Below are positions 1 to 10,148 of a stretch of DNA of 14,400 nucleotides, piece by piece (position 1 is the first letter of the stretch; each line of letters starts with the position of its first letter). The stretch comes from an uncultured Sphingomonas sp. Its GTDB lineage: Bacteria > Pseudomonadota > Alphaproteobacteria > Sphingomonadales > Sphingomonadaceae. The stretch covers positions 1 to 14,400 of the forward strand of contig CAKTFL010000008.1 of the NCBI GenBank assembly GCA_934555855.1. Reading direction: 5' to 3'. A model generated the notes under the pieces. It did no database searches and was not told where the DNA came from. It worked only from the letters and a program-made list of their open reading frames with translations. The position numbers and the translations under genes are program-made.

Positions 1-1
1 G

Positions 2-163
2 CGCTATGACGTGGTCGAGGCGATGACCGGGACGATTCCGGAAGGCGACGTGGCTACGCAGGTGCGCGACCAGCTCGATCGAGTCGAGCAACTCGCGGCC
101 AGCGCCCTGTCGCGCGACTATGACCAGGAACTGGTGGTCATCAGCGAGAACGACCTGGCCTGA
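2..163 (+). CDS. 3' end of an unrecognised protein (partial)
   Basis: The reading frame is open from the window edge to a TGA at 161-163 and gives the last 53 residues of a protein, ending ISENDLA. The tail is hydrophilic, rich in Asp, Glu, Val and Gln, and has a helical, possibly coiled section (residues around QVRDQLDRVEQLA). No signature identifies a family and I assign no function. That this is the real frame is supported by the perfect terminator hairpin that starts 13 bases after the stop, and by the acidic, helix-like composition. The start and most of the gene lie outside the window. Confidence 0.6.
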   Translation, partial: RYDVVEAMTGTIPEGDVATQVRDQLDRVEQLAASALSRDYDQELVVISENDLA

Positions 164-176
164 GCCGGTCGGCAAG

Positions 177-214
177 GAAAGGGGCCGCCGTCCGGGTGGA
201 CGGCGGCCCCTTTC
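177..214. terminator. Bidirectional intrinsic terminator between convergent genes
   Basis: Arms at 177-193 and 198-214 are exact reverse complements: 17 bp with a 4-base loop. The stem has a GC-rich core (GGGGCCGCCGTCC) and is flanked by AAA on the left and TTT on the right, so it reads as a terminator on both strands. It sits between the stop of the left-edge + strand gene (163) and the stop of the - strand receptor gene (234), where both transcripts would need to end. Confidence 0.85.
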
Positions 215-233
215 GGTCGGGAATGGTTACGGA

Positions 234-3200
234 TCAGAAGCTGAAGCGCGCGCCGATCCGGACCTGATACAGCGACTGACGCGAGGAGATCACGTTCTGC
301 TGGTCCGGCGTCACCGTCGGGGCGGAATAGCGATACTGGGCGCACTGCTGCGTCGTGGTCGTGGTCTGCTGGCCAGCGGCAGGGCCAGTTCCCGTCGGGA
401 CTGCCGCCTGAAGGCACTGAACCCTCACCGCCGGGATGGTGTACGGGAATGCGTATTCGCGGACCTGACCCCAGTTCTTGTTGAGCATGTTCGTGAAGTT
501 CTCGATATCCATGAACAGCTGGACGCGGCTGTTGCCGATGCCGGTCGGCACGTCCTGCGCGAGGTGCAGGTCGAGACGGGTGAACCACTTCGAGTTGAAG
601 CCGTTACGGGGCGCGACACCGCCGCGATATTTCTTCAGCCCGGTCGAGTTGATCAGGTTGTCGAGATAGGTCGCCGTCGCGGCGTTGTCGTAGGAGACGA
701 GCGCATCGGTGGTCGAGGTCGGCACGTACAGCAGGTAACGCCCCAGAGCGCCGACATTGCCGAAGATCGGGCTGCGGCCCGACGCCGTGTCCTGCATCGT
801 GTAGCTGTAGGGCCTGCCGATGCGGGTTTCGCCGAACAGCGACAGGGTGGTCTTGTAATCGCCGAAGAAAGCGTGGTCGAATGTCACGTTGTACTTGATG
901 AAGTGACGCACCTCATCGTTCGACACGCCATAAGCCGCGCCGCTGCCGTCGAAGAACGCGCCGTTGCCATAATTGGAACCGGCCGTCGACGAGGTTGCCG
1001 GCGCCTGATCCGTCACGTCCTGATAGGTGTAGCTCGCGCCGGCGGTCAGGCCGAAGTCGAACGTCTTGTCGACGCGCGCGACCGCGATATACGACCGGCC
1101 CTTGCCCGTGTTCGTCAGCACCAGGTCCTGGTTGGTGTCGGAGAAGGTGGTGAGCGCGGTGTAGCGGGTGCGGCCGTCAGGCGTCCGCAGGGCCGTCGCT
1201 ACCGAACGATAATCGGCGAAGAACACCTGATCGCGGACCTTCGACCACAGGAAGTCGGCGCCGAAGTGCCAGCCGCTGCCCAGGAAGCCGCCGAAATCGG
1301 CGTCATAGTCCGCCGACAGCGTGCCGCGCCATTGCGACGGCAGCTTGAAGTCCGGATCGAGAGCGTTGACCGGGGCGTTCACCGACGTGCTGGCATTGGT
1401 CAGCAGCGGGTTCGCGGCGGCCGGGATGGTCGCGCCGTTGACGCCGGTCAGCACCGCAGCACCCGCCGTATTGGCGGCCGGGCCGGTCAGGCCGGTGACG
1501 GTGTAGCTGGTGCCGTTGTTATTCTGGCGAACGTCGATGCTGTTAGACAGATAGCCCGTGTTCGAGAAGCTGTTCGACACATAGACGTCGGGCGAGCCGC
1601 CGGCGAAGATACCGATCCCACCGCGGAACACCAGTCGGCTCACCGGCTTGAAGTCGAAGCCGATGCGCGGCTGAAACACGCCGCGGCCCGAGATGTAGGA
1701 CGTGTTCGGGAAGCCGATCCGGTTCAGGAAGTTCTGGTTGAACGCCGGCCGGCTGTCGCCGCCATACATGTCGTAGCGCGCCCCATAAGCGAGCGTCAGC
1801 AAGTTGCTGAGCCGCCACGTGTCCTGAATGCCGAAGGTGTAGGACTGGTACTGGAACCGCGCCGCCGCGTCGGCGGGGTCGAGCGAGGGGATCGCGTTCT
1901 GGTAACGCAGGCGCTGCGCGTTGCCGGCCGCGAAGTCGGCCAGCGAATCGAAATAATAATCGCCGGCGGTACGCTGCAGGAAGACGTTGACGATCTTCGC
2001 GTCCTGCATCTCGCCGAACACGCGCAGGTCGTGGTTCTCGCGGGTCAGGCGCGCCTGGACCAGGCCGCCCCAGCTCTTGCTGGTCAGCGCGTTGGACTGG
2101 CGCGAGATGTCCGGGCCGAACGACACCGTGCCAAAGCCGTTGCCGCAGTTCAGCGACAGGTCGTTGTTCGTTCCGACGCTCGCGGTGCCGCGGTCGGAGG
2201 TTGGCGCGGTGCAGACCTGGAACTGGCCAAAGCCGCGACCCAGCACCGGATCCTGGCCGCGCTTGTAATCCTTGTAGAAGGCGCGAACCTCGGTCGAGAA
2301 CTCGTCCGACCAATCGGAGTTCAGCTGAAACACGCCCGTGTGCAGCCGGTTCGACGCAATATAGCCGTTCGACTCCAGGCCCAGCCCCGGAGCATTGGCC
2401 GTGCCGCCCGCCGGGCCGACATTGGTGTTCTGGTTAAACTGGATCGAATCCTTGGTGTAGATGTAGGTCAGCGAGGCGCGCTGCGTGTCCGACAGGTTCG
2501 CGTCCAGCTTGGCGACCAGGCGATCGTCCTGGTCGTCCGAATTGTTCAGCACGCCGCCGGTGTTGTAGTTGTACTTGCTCTGCGCGATCTGCTGGATCTG
2601 CGCGACGGCGGCGTCGGTGATGTTCGGGATGACGGTGCCGGCATTGTTGCCCGGCGTGCCCTCCACGATCGGCGTGCCGGCGCGGATGCGCTCGCCGGCG
2701 ACCATGAAAAACAGTCGGTCCTTGATGATCGGACCCGACAGCTCGGCGCCGTAATTCTCGTACTTGTACTTGGGGATGGTAACCCGGCCGGTAGGGACGC
2801 CCGGACCCGCCTTGGTACGGTCGCCGGTCAGGCCGTCGCCGGATCGCGCGTAGAAGCCGTTGCCGTGGAAGCTGTTGGTGCCCGACTTCAGGATGGCGTT
2901 GATGGCGCCGCCCTGGAAGTTGCCCTCGCGCACGTCATAGGGCGCGACCTTGGTCTGGAACTGGCCGATCGCATCGAACGGCACCGGCGAACGGCGGGTG
3001 GGCAGGCCGTCCGGGTTGAGGCCGAAATTGTCGGTGACGGGCACGCCATCGACCGAGAAGCGGTTGAAGCGGGCATTCTGACCGGCGAAGGACACCGCGC
3101 GGCCGCTGCCTTCCGAATAATCGAGGCGGGCGAAGGGATCGCGGCGCATCAGGTCGCGGACGTCGCGGTTGACCGACGCGACGCTCGCGATGTCGGCCGC

Positions 3201-3626
3201 GGTCAGCACGTTGGCCGGACCCTGGCTGACGGTGCGCGCATTGGGAAGGCGCGAGGCGGTGACGACGACGTCGGCGCCGGCGGCTTCCGGCGTCGATGCG
3301 GTCAGTTCGACGGGCAGGTCGAACGCCTGCGCGATCACCGTGAAGATGTCGGTGACGGTGGTGGACGCGTAACCCGGCGCGCTGATCGTCACCGAATAGG
3401 GGCCGCCGACGCGCAGGCCCGAGGCGTTGAAGCTGCCGCTGGCATCGGTCGTGGCGGTGGAGGTCGTGCCCGAGGTCGTTTCGAGAACCTCGACCCGCGC
3501 CCCGGCCACCGGCGCGCCGCCCGAAGTCACGGTGCCGCGGATCGTGGAGGTGGTCTCTTGGGCCGATGCCGCCATGGGCGCTACGAGCGCAATCGCTGCT
3601 GCACCCATGAACAGGTAATTACGCAT
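234..3626 (-). CDS. TonB-dependent receptor, Oar-like, with carboxypeptidase-regulatory-like domain
   Basis: This 1130-residue protein is an outer-membrane active transporter that would take up a large or scarce substrate using energy passed from TonB-ExbBD. A Sec signal peptide covers residues 1-22, with cleavage likely after ASA. A carboxypeptidase-regulatory-like beta-sandwich follows (about 26-108, starting STIRGTVTSGGAPVAGARV). A TonB-box-like DVVVTA lies at 119-124, a plug domain at about 125-255 (FSVDGVPVTDN, FQGGAINAILKSGTN), then a long beta-barrel ending in the aromatic residue F1130 (ARFSF), as outer-membrane barrels do. The order CarboxypepD-reg, plug, long barrel is that of the Oar family. 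The start is supported by GGGGAA upstream. The substrate cannot be read from the sequence. The gene lies downstream of ligA on the same strand but is separated by 170 bases, so it probably has its own promoter. An oddity is a QQ-T5-QQ tract (Thr 1088-1092) between two Cys (1071, 1095) near the C-terminus, probably in a surface loop. Confidence 0.93.
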   Translation of the reverse strand: MRNYLFMGAAAIALVAPMAASAQETTSTIRGTVTSGGAPVAGARVEVLETTSGTTSTATTDASGSFNASGLRVGGPYSVTISAPGYASTTVTDIFTVIAQAFDLPVELTASTPEAAGADVVVTASRLPNARTVSQGPANVLTAADIASVASVNRDVRDLMRRDPFARLDYSEGSGRAVSFAGQNARFNRFSVDGVPVTDNFGLNPDGLPTRRSPVPFDAIGQFQTKVAPYDVREGNFQGGAINAILKSGTNSFHGNGFYARSGDGLTGDRTKAGPGVPTGRVTIPKYKYENYGAELSGPIIKDRLFFMVAGERIRAGTPIVEGTPGNNAGTVIPNITDAAVAQIQQIAQSKYNYNTGGVLNNSDDQDDRLVAKLDANLSDTQRASLTYIYTKDSIQFNQNTNVGPAGGTANAPGLGLESNGYIASNRLHTGVFQLNSDWSDEFSTEVRAFYKDYKRGQDPVLGRGFGQFQVCTAPTSDRGTASVGTNNDLSLNCGNGFGTVSFGPDISRQSNALTSKSWGGLVQARLTRENHDLRVFGEMQDAKIVNVFLQRTAGDYYFDSLADFAAGNAQRLRYQNAIPSLDPADAAARFQYQSYTFGIQDTWRLSNLLTLAYGARYDMYGGDSRPAFNQNFLNRIGFPNTSYISGRGVFQPRIGFDFKPVSRLVFRGGIGIFAGGSPDVYVSNSFSNTGYLSNSIDVRQNNNGTSYTVTGLTGPAANTAGAAVLTGVNGATIPAAANPLLTNASTSVNAPVNALDPDFKLPSQWRGTLSADYDADFGGFLGSGWHFGADFLWSKVRDQVFFADYRSVATALRTPDGRTRYTALTTFSDTNQDLVLTNTGKGRSYIAVARVDKTFDFGLTAGASYTYQDVTDQAPATSSTAGSNYGNGAFFDGSGAAYGVSNDEVRHFIKYNVTFDHAFFGDYKTTLSLFGETRIGRPYSYTMQDTASGRSPIFGNVGALGRYLLYVPTSTTDALVSYDNAATATYLDNLINSTGLKKYRGGVAPRNGFNSKWFTRLDLHLAQDVPTGIGNSRVQLFMDIENFTNMLNKNWGQVREYAFPYTIPAVRVQCLQAAVPTGTGPAAGQQTTTTTQQCAQYRYSAPTVTPDQQNVISSRQSLYQVRIGARFSF

Positions 3627-3764
3627 CTCAAAGTTCCCCTATGAGCATCGTCGCTCTGGAATCACGGCCGGAAAGACACCGTTCGCGTGCCCCTTCGGAG
3701 CCCAATATTGCTGTTCCATGACAGTTGCGATGGGAAGGTTCCCGCTGGCCAACCCTTTTTTTGT

Positions 3765-3784
3765 GCGTTGCAAAAACGCAACGC
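3765..3784. promoter_or_regulatory. Inverted repeat upstream of the TonB receptor gene
   Basis: GCGTTGC (3765-3771) and GCAACGC (3778-3784) are exact reverse complements around a 6-base A-rich spacer, with a run of seven T on the + strand at 3756-3762. The site lies in the 170-base gap between the ligA stop (3797) and the receptor start (3626), about 140 bases upstream of the receptor. Read on the - strand the hairpin is followed by A, not T, so it is not a standard terminator for ligA. It could be a regulator site or promoter element for the receptor gene; TTGCAA on the - strand resembles a -35 region. No other gene or clear signal was seen in this gap. Confidence 0.35.
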
Positions 3785-3796
3785 TTTAAGGCAGGA

Positions 3797-6028
<2,232 letters not shown>

Positions 6029-6030
6029 TC

Positions 6031-7065
6031 ATGACCGACACCACCAGTCGTCGCGACCTTCTGAAGGGCGCCGCCGTTGCGGGCGCCGCCGCCGCCGCCG
6101 CCGCCAGTCCTGCGTTCGGGCAGCAGGGAACGCAGCCGGGAACGCAGCAGGGAACAGGGCAGGGTCCGGCCAACCCGCCGCCACCGCCCTTTGCGGACCC
6201 GCAGACCAAATATACCAGCCAGCCCTTTCCGGAGCAGCGCCAGAAATGGCCCGCTCTCCAGCGTGACATGAAGCCGGTGCCGGACAGCGGCGAGAAGAGC
6301 TATCGTGGTTCCGGCAAGCTCCAGGGACGCAAGGCGCTGATCACCGGCGGCGACTCCGGCATCGGCCGCGCCGCCGCCATCGCCTTTGCGCGGGAGGGCG
6401 CAGACGTCGCCATCAACTACTTCCCGACCGAGGAGCCTGACGCGCAGGACCTCGCCAAATTGCTTCGTGCGGAAGGACGCAAGATCGTCCTGATCCCGGG
6501 CGACCTGACTAAACAGGATTTCTGCGTCAGCCTGATCGGCCGCGCCAATCGAGAGCTGGGCGGGCTCGATATCCTGGTCAACAATGCCGCCTATCAGCAG
6601 TCCAAGGAGTCGATCGACGAGATCAGCTTCGAGCAGTTCGATCGGACTTTGAAGACCAATCTGTACGCCATGTTCTGGCTGACCAAGACCGCGGTACCGC
6701 TGATGCGGCCGGGGTCGGCGATCATCAACACCGCCTCCGTGAACAGCTTCACGCCGGAAAAGGAGATACTCGACTACGCCACCACCAAGGGCGGGATCGC
6801 GATCTTCACTAAGGGGCTTGCCAAGCAACTCGCCAAGCGCGGCATCCGCGTCAACGCGGTCGCGCCGGGCCCGATCTGGACACCGCTTCAGGTCGCGGGC
6901 GGGCAGCTGCCCGGCGAGATGGGCAAGTTCGGCCAGGACACGCCGCTGGGCCGGGCCGGCCAGCCGGCGGAGCTTGCGCCGCTGTACGTCGCGCTCGCTT
7001 CGGGCGAGTTCAGCTACACCGATGGCAGCGTGTTCGGCGCGAACGGCGGCACCGGCGCGTCCTGA
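6031..7065 (+). CDS. Tat-signal SDR-family oxidoreductase
   Basis: This is a 344-residue NAD(P)-dependent dehydrogenase of the short-chain superfamily, closest in layout to the Bacillus YhdF/YdaD (glucose/ribitol dehydrogenase-like) group. The N-terminus has a twin-arginine signal (SRRDLLKG, 6-13) followed by an Ala-rich hydrophobic core, so folded export to the periplasm is likely. A Gln/Gly/Thr/Pro linker spans 31-53. The Rossmann part shows TGGDSGIG (105-112), NNAA (184-187), S236, Y249 and K253 with the standard 13- and 4-residue spacings, then PGPIWTPL. All catalytic residues are present, so it should be active; the substrate is unknown. NAD(P) is not free in the periplasm, so the enzyme would have to carry bound cofactor through the Tat pore, as glucose-fructose oxidoreductase does (inference). 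The signal and linker are encoded by short tandem repeats. Confidence 0.9.
   Translation: MTDTTSRRDLLKGAAVAGAAAAAAASPAFGQQGTQPGTQQGTGQGPANPPPPPFADPQTKYTSQPFPEQRQKWPALQRDMKPVPDSGEKSYRGSGKLQGRKALITGGDSGIGRAAAIAFAREGADVAINYFPTEEPDAQDLAKLLRAEGRKIVLIPGDLTKQDFCVSLIGRANRELGGLDILVNNAAYQQSKESIDEISFEQFDRTLKTNLYAMFWLTKTAVPLMRPGSAIINTASVNSFTPEKEILDYATTKGGIAIFTKGLAKQLAKRGIRVNAVAPGPIWTPLQVAGGQLPGEMGKFGQDTPLGRAGQPAELAPLYVALASGEFSYTDGSVFGANGGTGAS
6085..6105 (+). repeat. (GCC)7 microsatellite within the Tat signal
   Basis: Seven in-frame GCC units encode Ala19-25 of the short-chain dehydrogenase signal peptide. Slippage by one unit would lengthen or shorten the hydrophobic core by one residue without breaking the frame. 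Confidence 0.9.
6121..6168 (+). repeat. 12-bp tandem repeat encoding a QQGT-type linker
   Basis: Four in-frame 12-base units start at 6121, 6133, 6145 and 6157. The first three (CAGCAGGGAACG and one- or two-base variants) encode QQGT, QPGT and QQGT; the fourth has diverged to GQGP. The repeat forms residues 31-46 of the short-chain dehydrogenase, linking its Tat signal to the catalytic domain. Confidence 0.85.
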
Positions 7066-7183
7066 TCCGCGTCGGGCGGACGGGACGGGCTGTCCTACTC
7101 CGGGTCGCGCTGGCATAAGCTTCGGGCGGTTGCCATGGAGCGCAACCGTTGCAATGGCGAGAAGTGAAGAACTGGTGTTCAGC

Positions 7184-7201
7184 TCTCCACTTTCTCCACT
7201 T
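7184..7201 (+). repeat. Perfect 9-bp tandem duplication upstream of dapB
   Basis: TCTCCACTT occurs twice with no gap (7184-7192 and 7193-7201), ending two bases before the AGGG ribosome site of dapB (7203-7206). It lies in the 147-base gap after the short-chain dehydrogenase, within the probable dapB leader. Apart from this repeat and a weak GCCAT/ATGGC inverted repeat (7132-7158), the gap shows nothing recognisable. Confidence 0.8.
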
Positions 7202-7212
7202 CAGGGCGACTC

Positions 7213-7941
7213 ATGACCTCGATCGGCATCTATGGCAGCGATGGACGCATGGGACGCGCGATCACCCAGCAGATCGAGGAGTCCGGCGCGGTGCTGGCCG
7301 GCGGCTGCGACGCATCGGGTGATCCGACGCTGATCGCGCGCGCGTCCGACGTGCTGGTCGATTTCTCCGCACCGGCCGCGCTGGAGCCGCACCTGTCGGC
7401 CGCTAGACGGGCCGGCACTCCGATCGTCATCGGCACCACCGGCCTGGCGCCCGCGCATCACGCGCTGATCGACGCGGCCTCGGGCGAGATCGCGGTGCTT
7501 CAGACCGGCAATACGTCGCTCGGCGTAACGTTGCTGAGCATATTGGTGCGACAGGCCGCCGCACGGCTGGGCGCCGACTGGGACGTGGAGATCGTCGAGA
7601 TGCACCATCGGCATAAGGTCGATGCCCCCTCCGGCACCGCCATCCAGCTGGGTGAGGCGGCGGCCGGCGGGCGCGGCGTCCCGCTCAATGAGGTCAGGGT
7701 GGACGGTCGCGCCGGGCTGGTTGGTGCGCGGACGGAGGGGACGATCGGCTTTTCGTCGCTGAGGGGCGGCTCGGTGATTGGCGACCATCAGGTCGTCTTT
7801 GCGAGCGAAGGAGAGCGGATCGAGCTTGGTCACCGCGCCGACGACCGCTCGATCTTCGCCAAGGGCGCGGTTCGCGCGGCGATCTGGCTCGCGGGGCAGG
7901 GGCCAGGCCGCTACCGGATGGACGACGTACTTGGCCTTTAA
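7213..7941 (+). CDS. dapB: 4-hydroxy-tetrahydrodipicolinate reductase DapB
   Basis: DapB reduces 4-hydroxy-tetrahydrodipicolinate to tetrahydrodipicolinate with NAD(P)H in the cytoplasm, the second committed step of the diaminopimelate/lysine pathway that feeds peptidoglycan. The product is 242 residues, at the short end of the usual range. The N-terminal Rossmann motif is GSDGRMG (8-14), IGTTG is at 73-77, and the family signature EMHHRHKVDAPSGTA (129-143) carries the catalytic His131 and Lys135. The C-terminal GDHQVVF segment (190-196) is also typical. AGGG at 7203-7206 is six bases from the ATG and supports this start. The nth gene follows after 44 bases, probably in the same transcript, with a GC hairpin between them. 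Confidence 0.96.
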   Translation: MTSIGIYGSDGRMGRAITQQIEESGAVLAGGCDASGDPTLIARASDVLVDFSAPAALEPHLSAARRAGTPIVIGTTGLAPAHHALIDAASGEIAVLQTGNTSLGVTLLSILVRQAAARLGADWDVEIVEMHHRHKVDAPSGTAIQLGEAAAGGRGVPLNEVRVDGRAGLVGARTEGTIGFSSLRGGSVIGDHQVVFASEGERIELGHRADDRSIFAKGAVRAAIWLAGQGPGRYRMDDVLGL

Positions 7942-7945
7942 AGAA

Positions 7946-7969
7946 GCGGGGCCTCTGAAGAAGCCCCGC
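7946..7969 (+). promoter_or_regulatory. GC hairpin between dapB and nth
   Basis: GCGGGGC (7946-7952) pairs exactly with GCCCCGC (7963-7969) across a 10-base loop, filling most of the 44-base dapB-nth gap. No T-run follows on the + strand, so it is at best a weak terminator; it may reduce read-through into nth or protect the 3' end of dapB mRNA. It ends 16 bases before the nth start. Confidence 0.4.
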
Positions 7970-7985
7970 CTGTGAAGAAGGCGCC

Positions 7986-8760
<775 letters not shown>

Positions 8761-8903
8761 GCCTCTTCTCGCAAACGTTCGGTTCGGCGGACACTGCCCT
8801 GTTTTTCGGGTCGCACCTATTCTCGCGCGCCGCTGCATCGAATCCGCCGCTGCGATGTTTGATCCATGTTGATCCTGTGGATCTGCCGGTGCGGGAGGTG
8901 CGT

Positions 8904-10085
8904 ATGCGTAGGGCCTTTTCGGTTGCGGCCGCATTGATGCTGTCGGGCTGCGGCGGCGATGACGGTGGAACGCAGCAATCGCCGAGTGACCCGGCGCCGA
9001 GCCCTGCGCCCGCACCCGCTCCGTCGCCCGCTCCGTCTCCGTCCCCGACAACAACACCGACCGCGGCAGTGAGCCAGCGCGTAGTGGCGGCATTCGACAA
9101 TCCTTGGGCGATGACCTTCCTGCCGGACGGGCGGATGCTGGTGACCGAAAAACCCGGGCGGCTTCAGCTGGTGACCCAGGCCGGCGTCAGGACGCAAGTC
9201 GCGGGCGTGCCGGCGATCACCTATTCGGGGCAGCTCGGCTTGCAGGATGTGGTGCTGGACCCCGCTTACGCGACCAACGGCCGGATCTGGCTGAGCTATG
9301 CGGAACCCGCTGCAGGTAGCCAGCAACTTGCGGTCGCCCGCGCCACGCTCAATCTGTCCGGGACGCCGCGTCTCGACGATCTGGCCGTTCTGTGGCGAGC
9401 GACGCCGGCCACCACCGGCGGGCAGCTCGGCGCGCGGCTCGCCTTCTCGCCGGACGGACGCCATCTGTTCGTCACCAGCGGCGAACGGCAGCAGGGGACG
9501 CCGGCCCAGGACATGCGCGGCACGCTCGGCAAGATCGTCCGCCTCAATCTCGACGGCAGCCCGGCGGCCGGCAATCCGTTCGCCTCGACCCCGGGCGCCC
9601 GGCCTGAGATCTGGACGCTTGGTCACCGCAATCCCTACGGACTGGTCTTCGCGAGCGACGGTCGGCTGTTCGCATCGGAGATGGGGCCGGCCGGCGGCGA
9701 CGAGTTCAACCTCATCGTACCCGGCAGGAATTACGGCTGGCCCCGCGTGTCTGAGGGCGACAATTACGACGGCACGCTGATCCCGCGCCATGCCACCAAC
9801 CCGGACTTCACGCCGCCGCTGGTCAGCTGGACCCCGGTGATCGCGCTGGGCGGGATGATCCAGTATCGCGGCACCAGATTCGTCGGCTGGACCGGCGACT
9901 TCATCCTGGCGGGGCTCGTGCAGCAGGGCATCGTCCGCGTCCGCGTGACCGGCGATCGGGCCGTGGAGGTCGCGCGCATCGGCCTTGGCGCGCGCATCCG
10001 GGAGGTCGAGGAGGGACCCGACGGCTCGCTTTGGGTGCTGCGTGACGGCGATAGCGGGGCGCTGGTGGAGCTCACGCCGCAATAG
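8904..10085 (+). CDS. PQQ-dependent sugar dehydrogenase-like lipoprotein (GSDH fold)
   Basis: This 393-residue protein belongs to the soluble aldose sugar dehydrogenase family (E. coli YliI/Asd, Acinetobacter sGDH), six-bladed beta-propellers that oxidise sugars with PQQ. A lipoprotein signal ends in LSGC with Cys16; Gly at +2 predicts the outer membrane. A Pro/Ala/Ser linker spans about 26-55 and the propeller about 60-393. Motifs include LGHRNPYG (239-246, with the PQQ-contact Arg242), MGPAGGDEFN (260-269) and RNYGWP (275-280). GGGAGG (8893-8898) five bases before the ATG, plus the lipobox, favour this start over an upstream TTG at 8859. The residue matching the catalytic His of sGDH and YliI appears to be Gln174. 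If that alignment is right, the protein may have lost or changed its activity. It stands alone after the tRNA; the 143-base gap between them shows no clear terminator. Confidence 0.88.
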   Translation: MRRAFSVAAALMLSGCGGDDGGTQQSPSDPAPSPAPAPAPSPAPSPSPTTTPTAAVSQRVVAAFDNPWAMTFLPDGRMLVTEKPGRLQLVTQAGVRTQVAGVPAITYSGQLGLQDVVLDPAYATNGRIWLSYAEPAAGSQQLAVARATLNLSGTPRLDDLAVLWRATPATTGGQLGARLAFSPDGRHLFVTSGERQQGTPAQDMRGTLGKIVRLNLDGSPAAGNPFASTPGARPEIWTLGHRNPYGLVFASDGRLFASEMGPAGGDEFNLIVPGRNYGWPRVSEGDNYDGTLIPRHATNPDFTPPLVSWTPVIALGGMIQYRGTRFVGWTGDFILAGLVQQGIVRVRVTGDRAVEVARIGLGARIREVEEGPDGSLWVLRDGDSGALVELTPQ

Positions 10086-10113
10086 CGGCCGATAATGCGG
10101 TTCCTCGCCCGGC

Positions 10114-10136
10114 CCGTCGCGCCTATGGCGCGGTGG
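10114..10136 (+). promoter_or_regulatory. Stable hairpin before the PhnA-like gene
   Basis: CGCGCC (10118-10123) pairs with GGCGCG (10127-10132) over a TAT loop, and the stem extends four more pairs in RNA (two G-U, two G-C) to 10114 and 10136. It lies between the stop of the PQQ protein and the GGAGGG ribosome site of the next gene. With no T-run it is not a standard terminator; it may limit read-through or influence translation of the downstream gene. Confidence 0.35.
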
Positions 10137-10148
10137 ACTGGAGGGAAG

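Noticed and set aside
120..3644. A 1174-codon open frame on the + strand opposite the TonB receptor gene
   Set aside because: It is a GC-bias shadow: the protein is Arg/Val/Gly/Ala-rich with no recognisable domain, while the - strand frame has a signal peptide, plug and barrel.
8855..8875. Imperfect tandem repeat ATGTTTGATCC / ATGTTGATCC upstream of the PQQ lipoprotein
   Set aside because: It is only two short, unequal copies with no clear link to a promoter or ribosome site; chance is a sufficient explanation.
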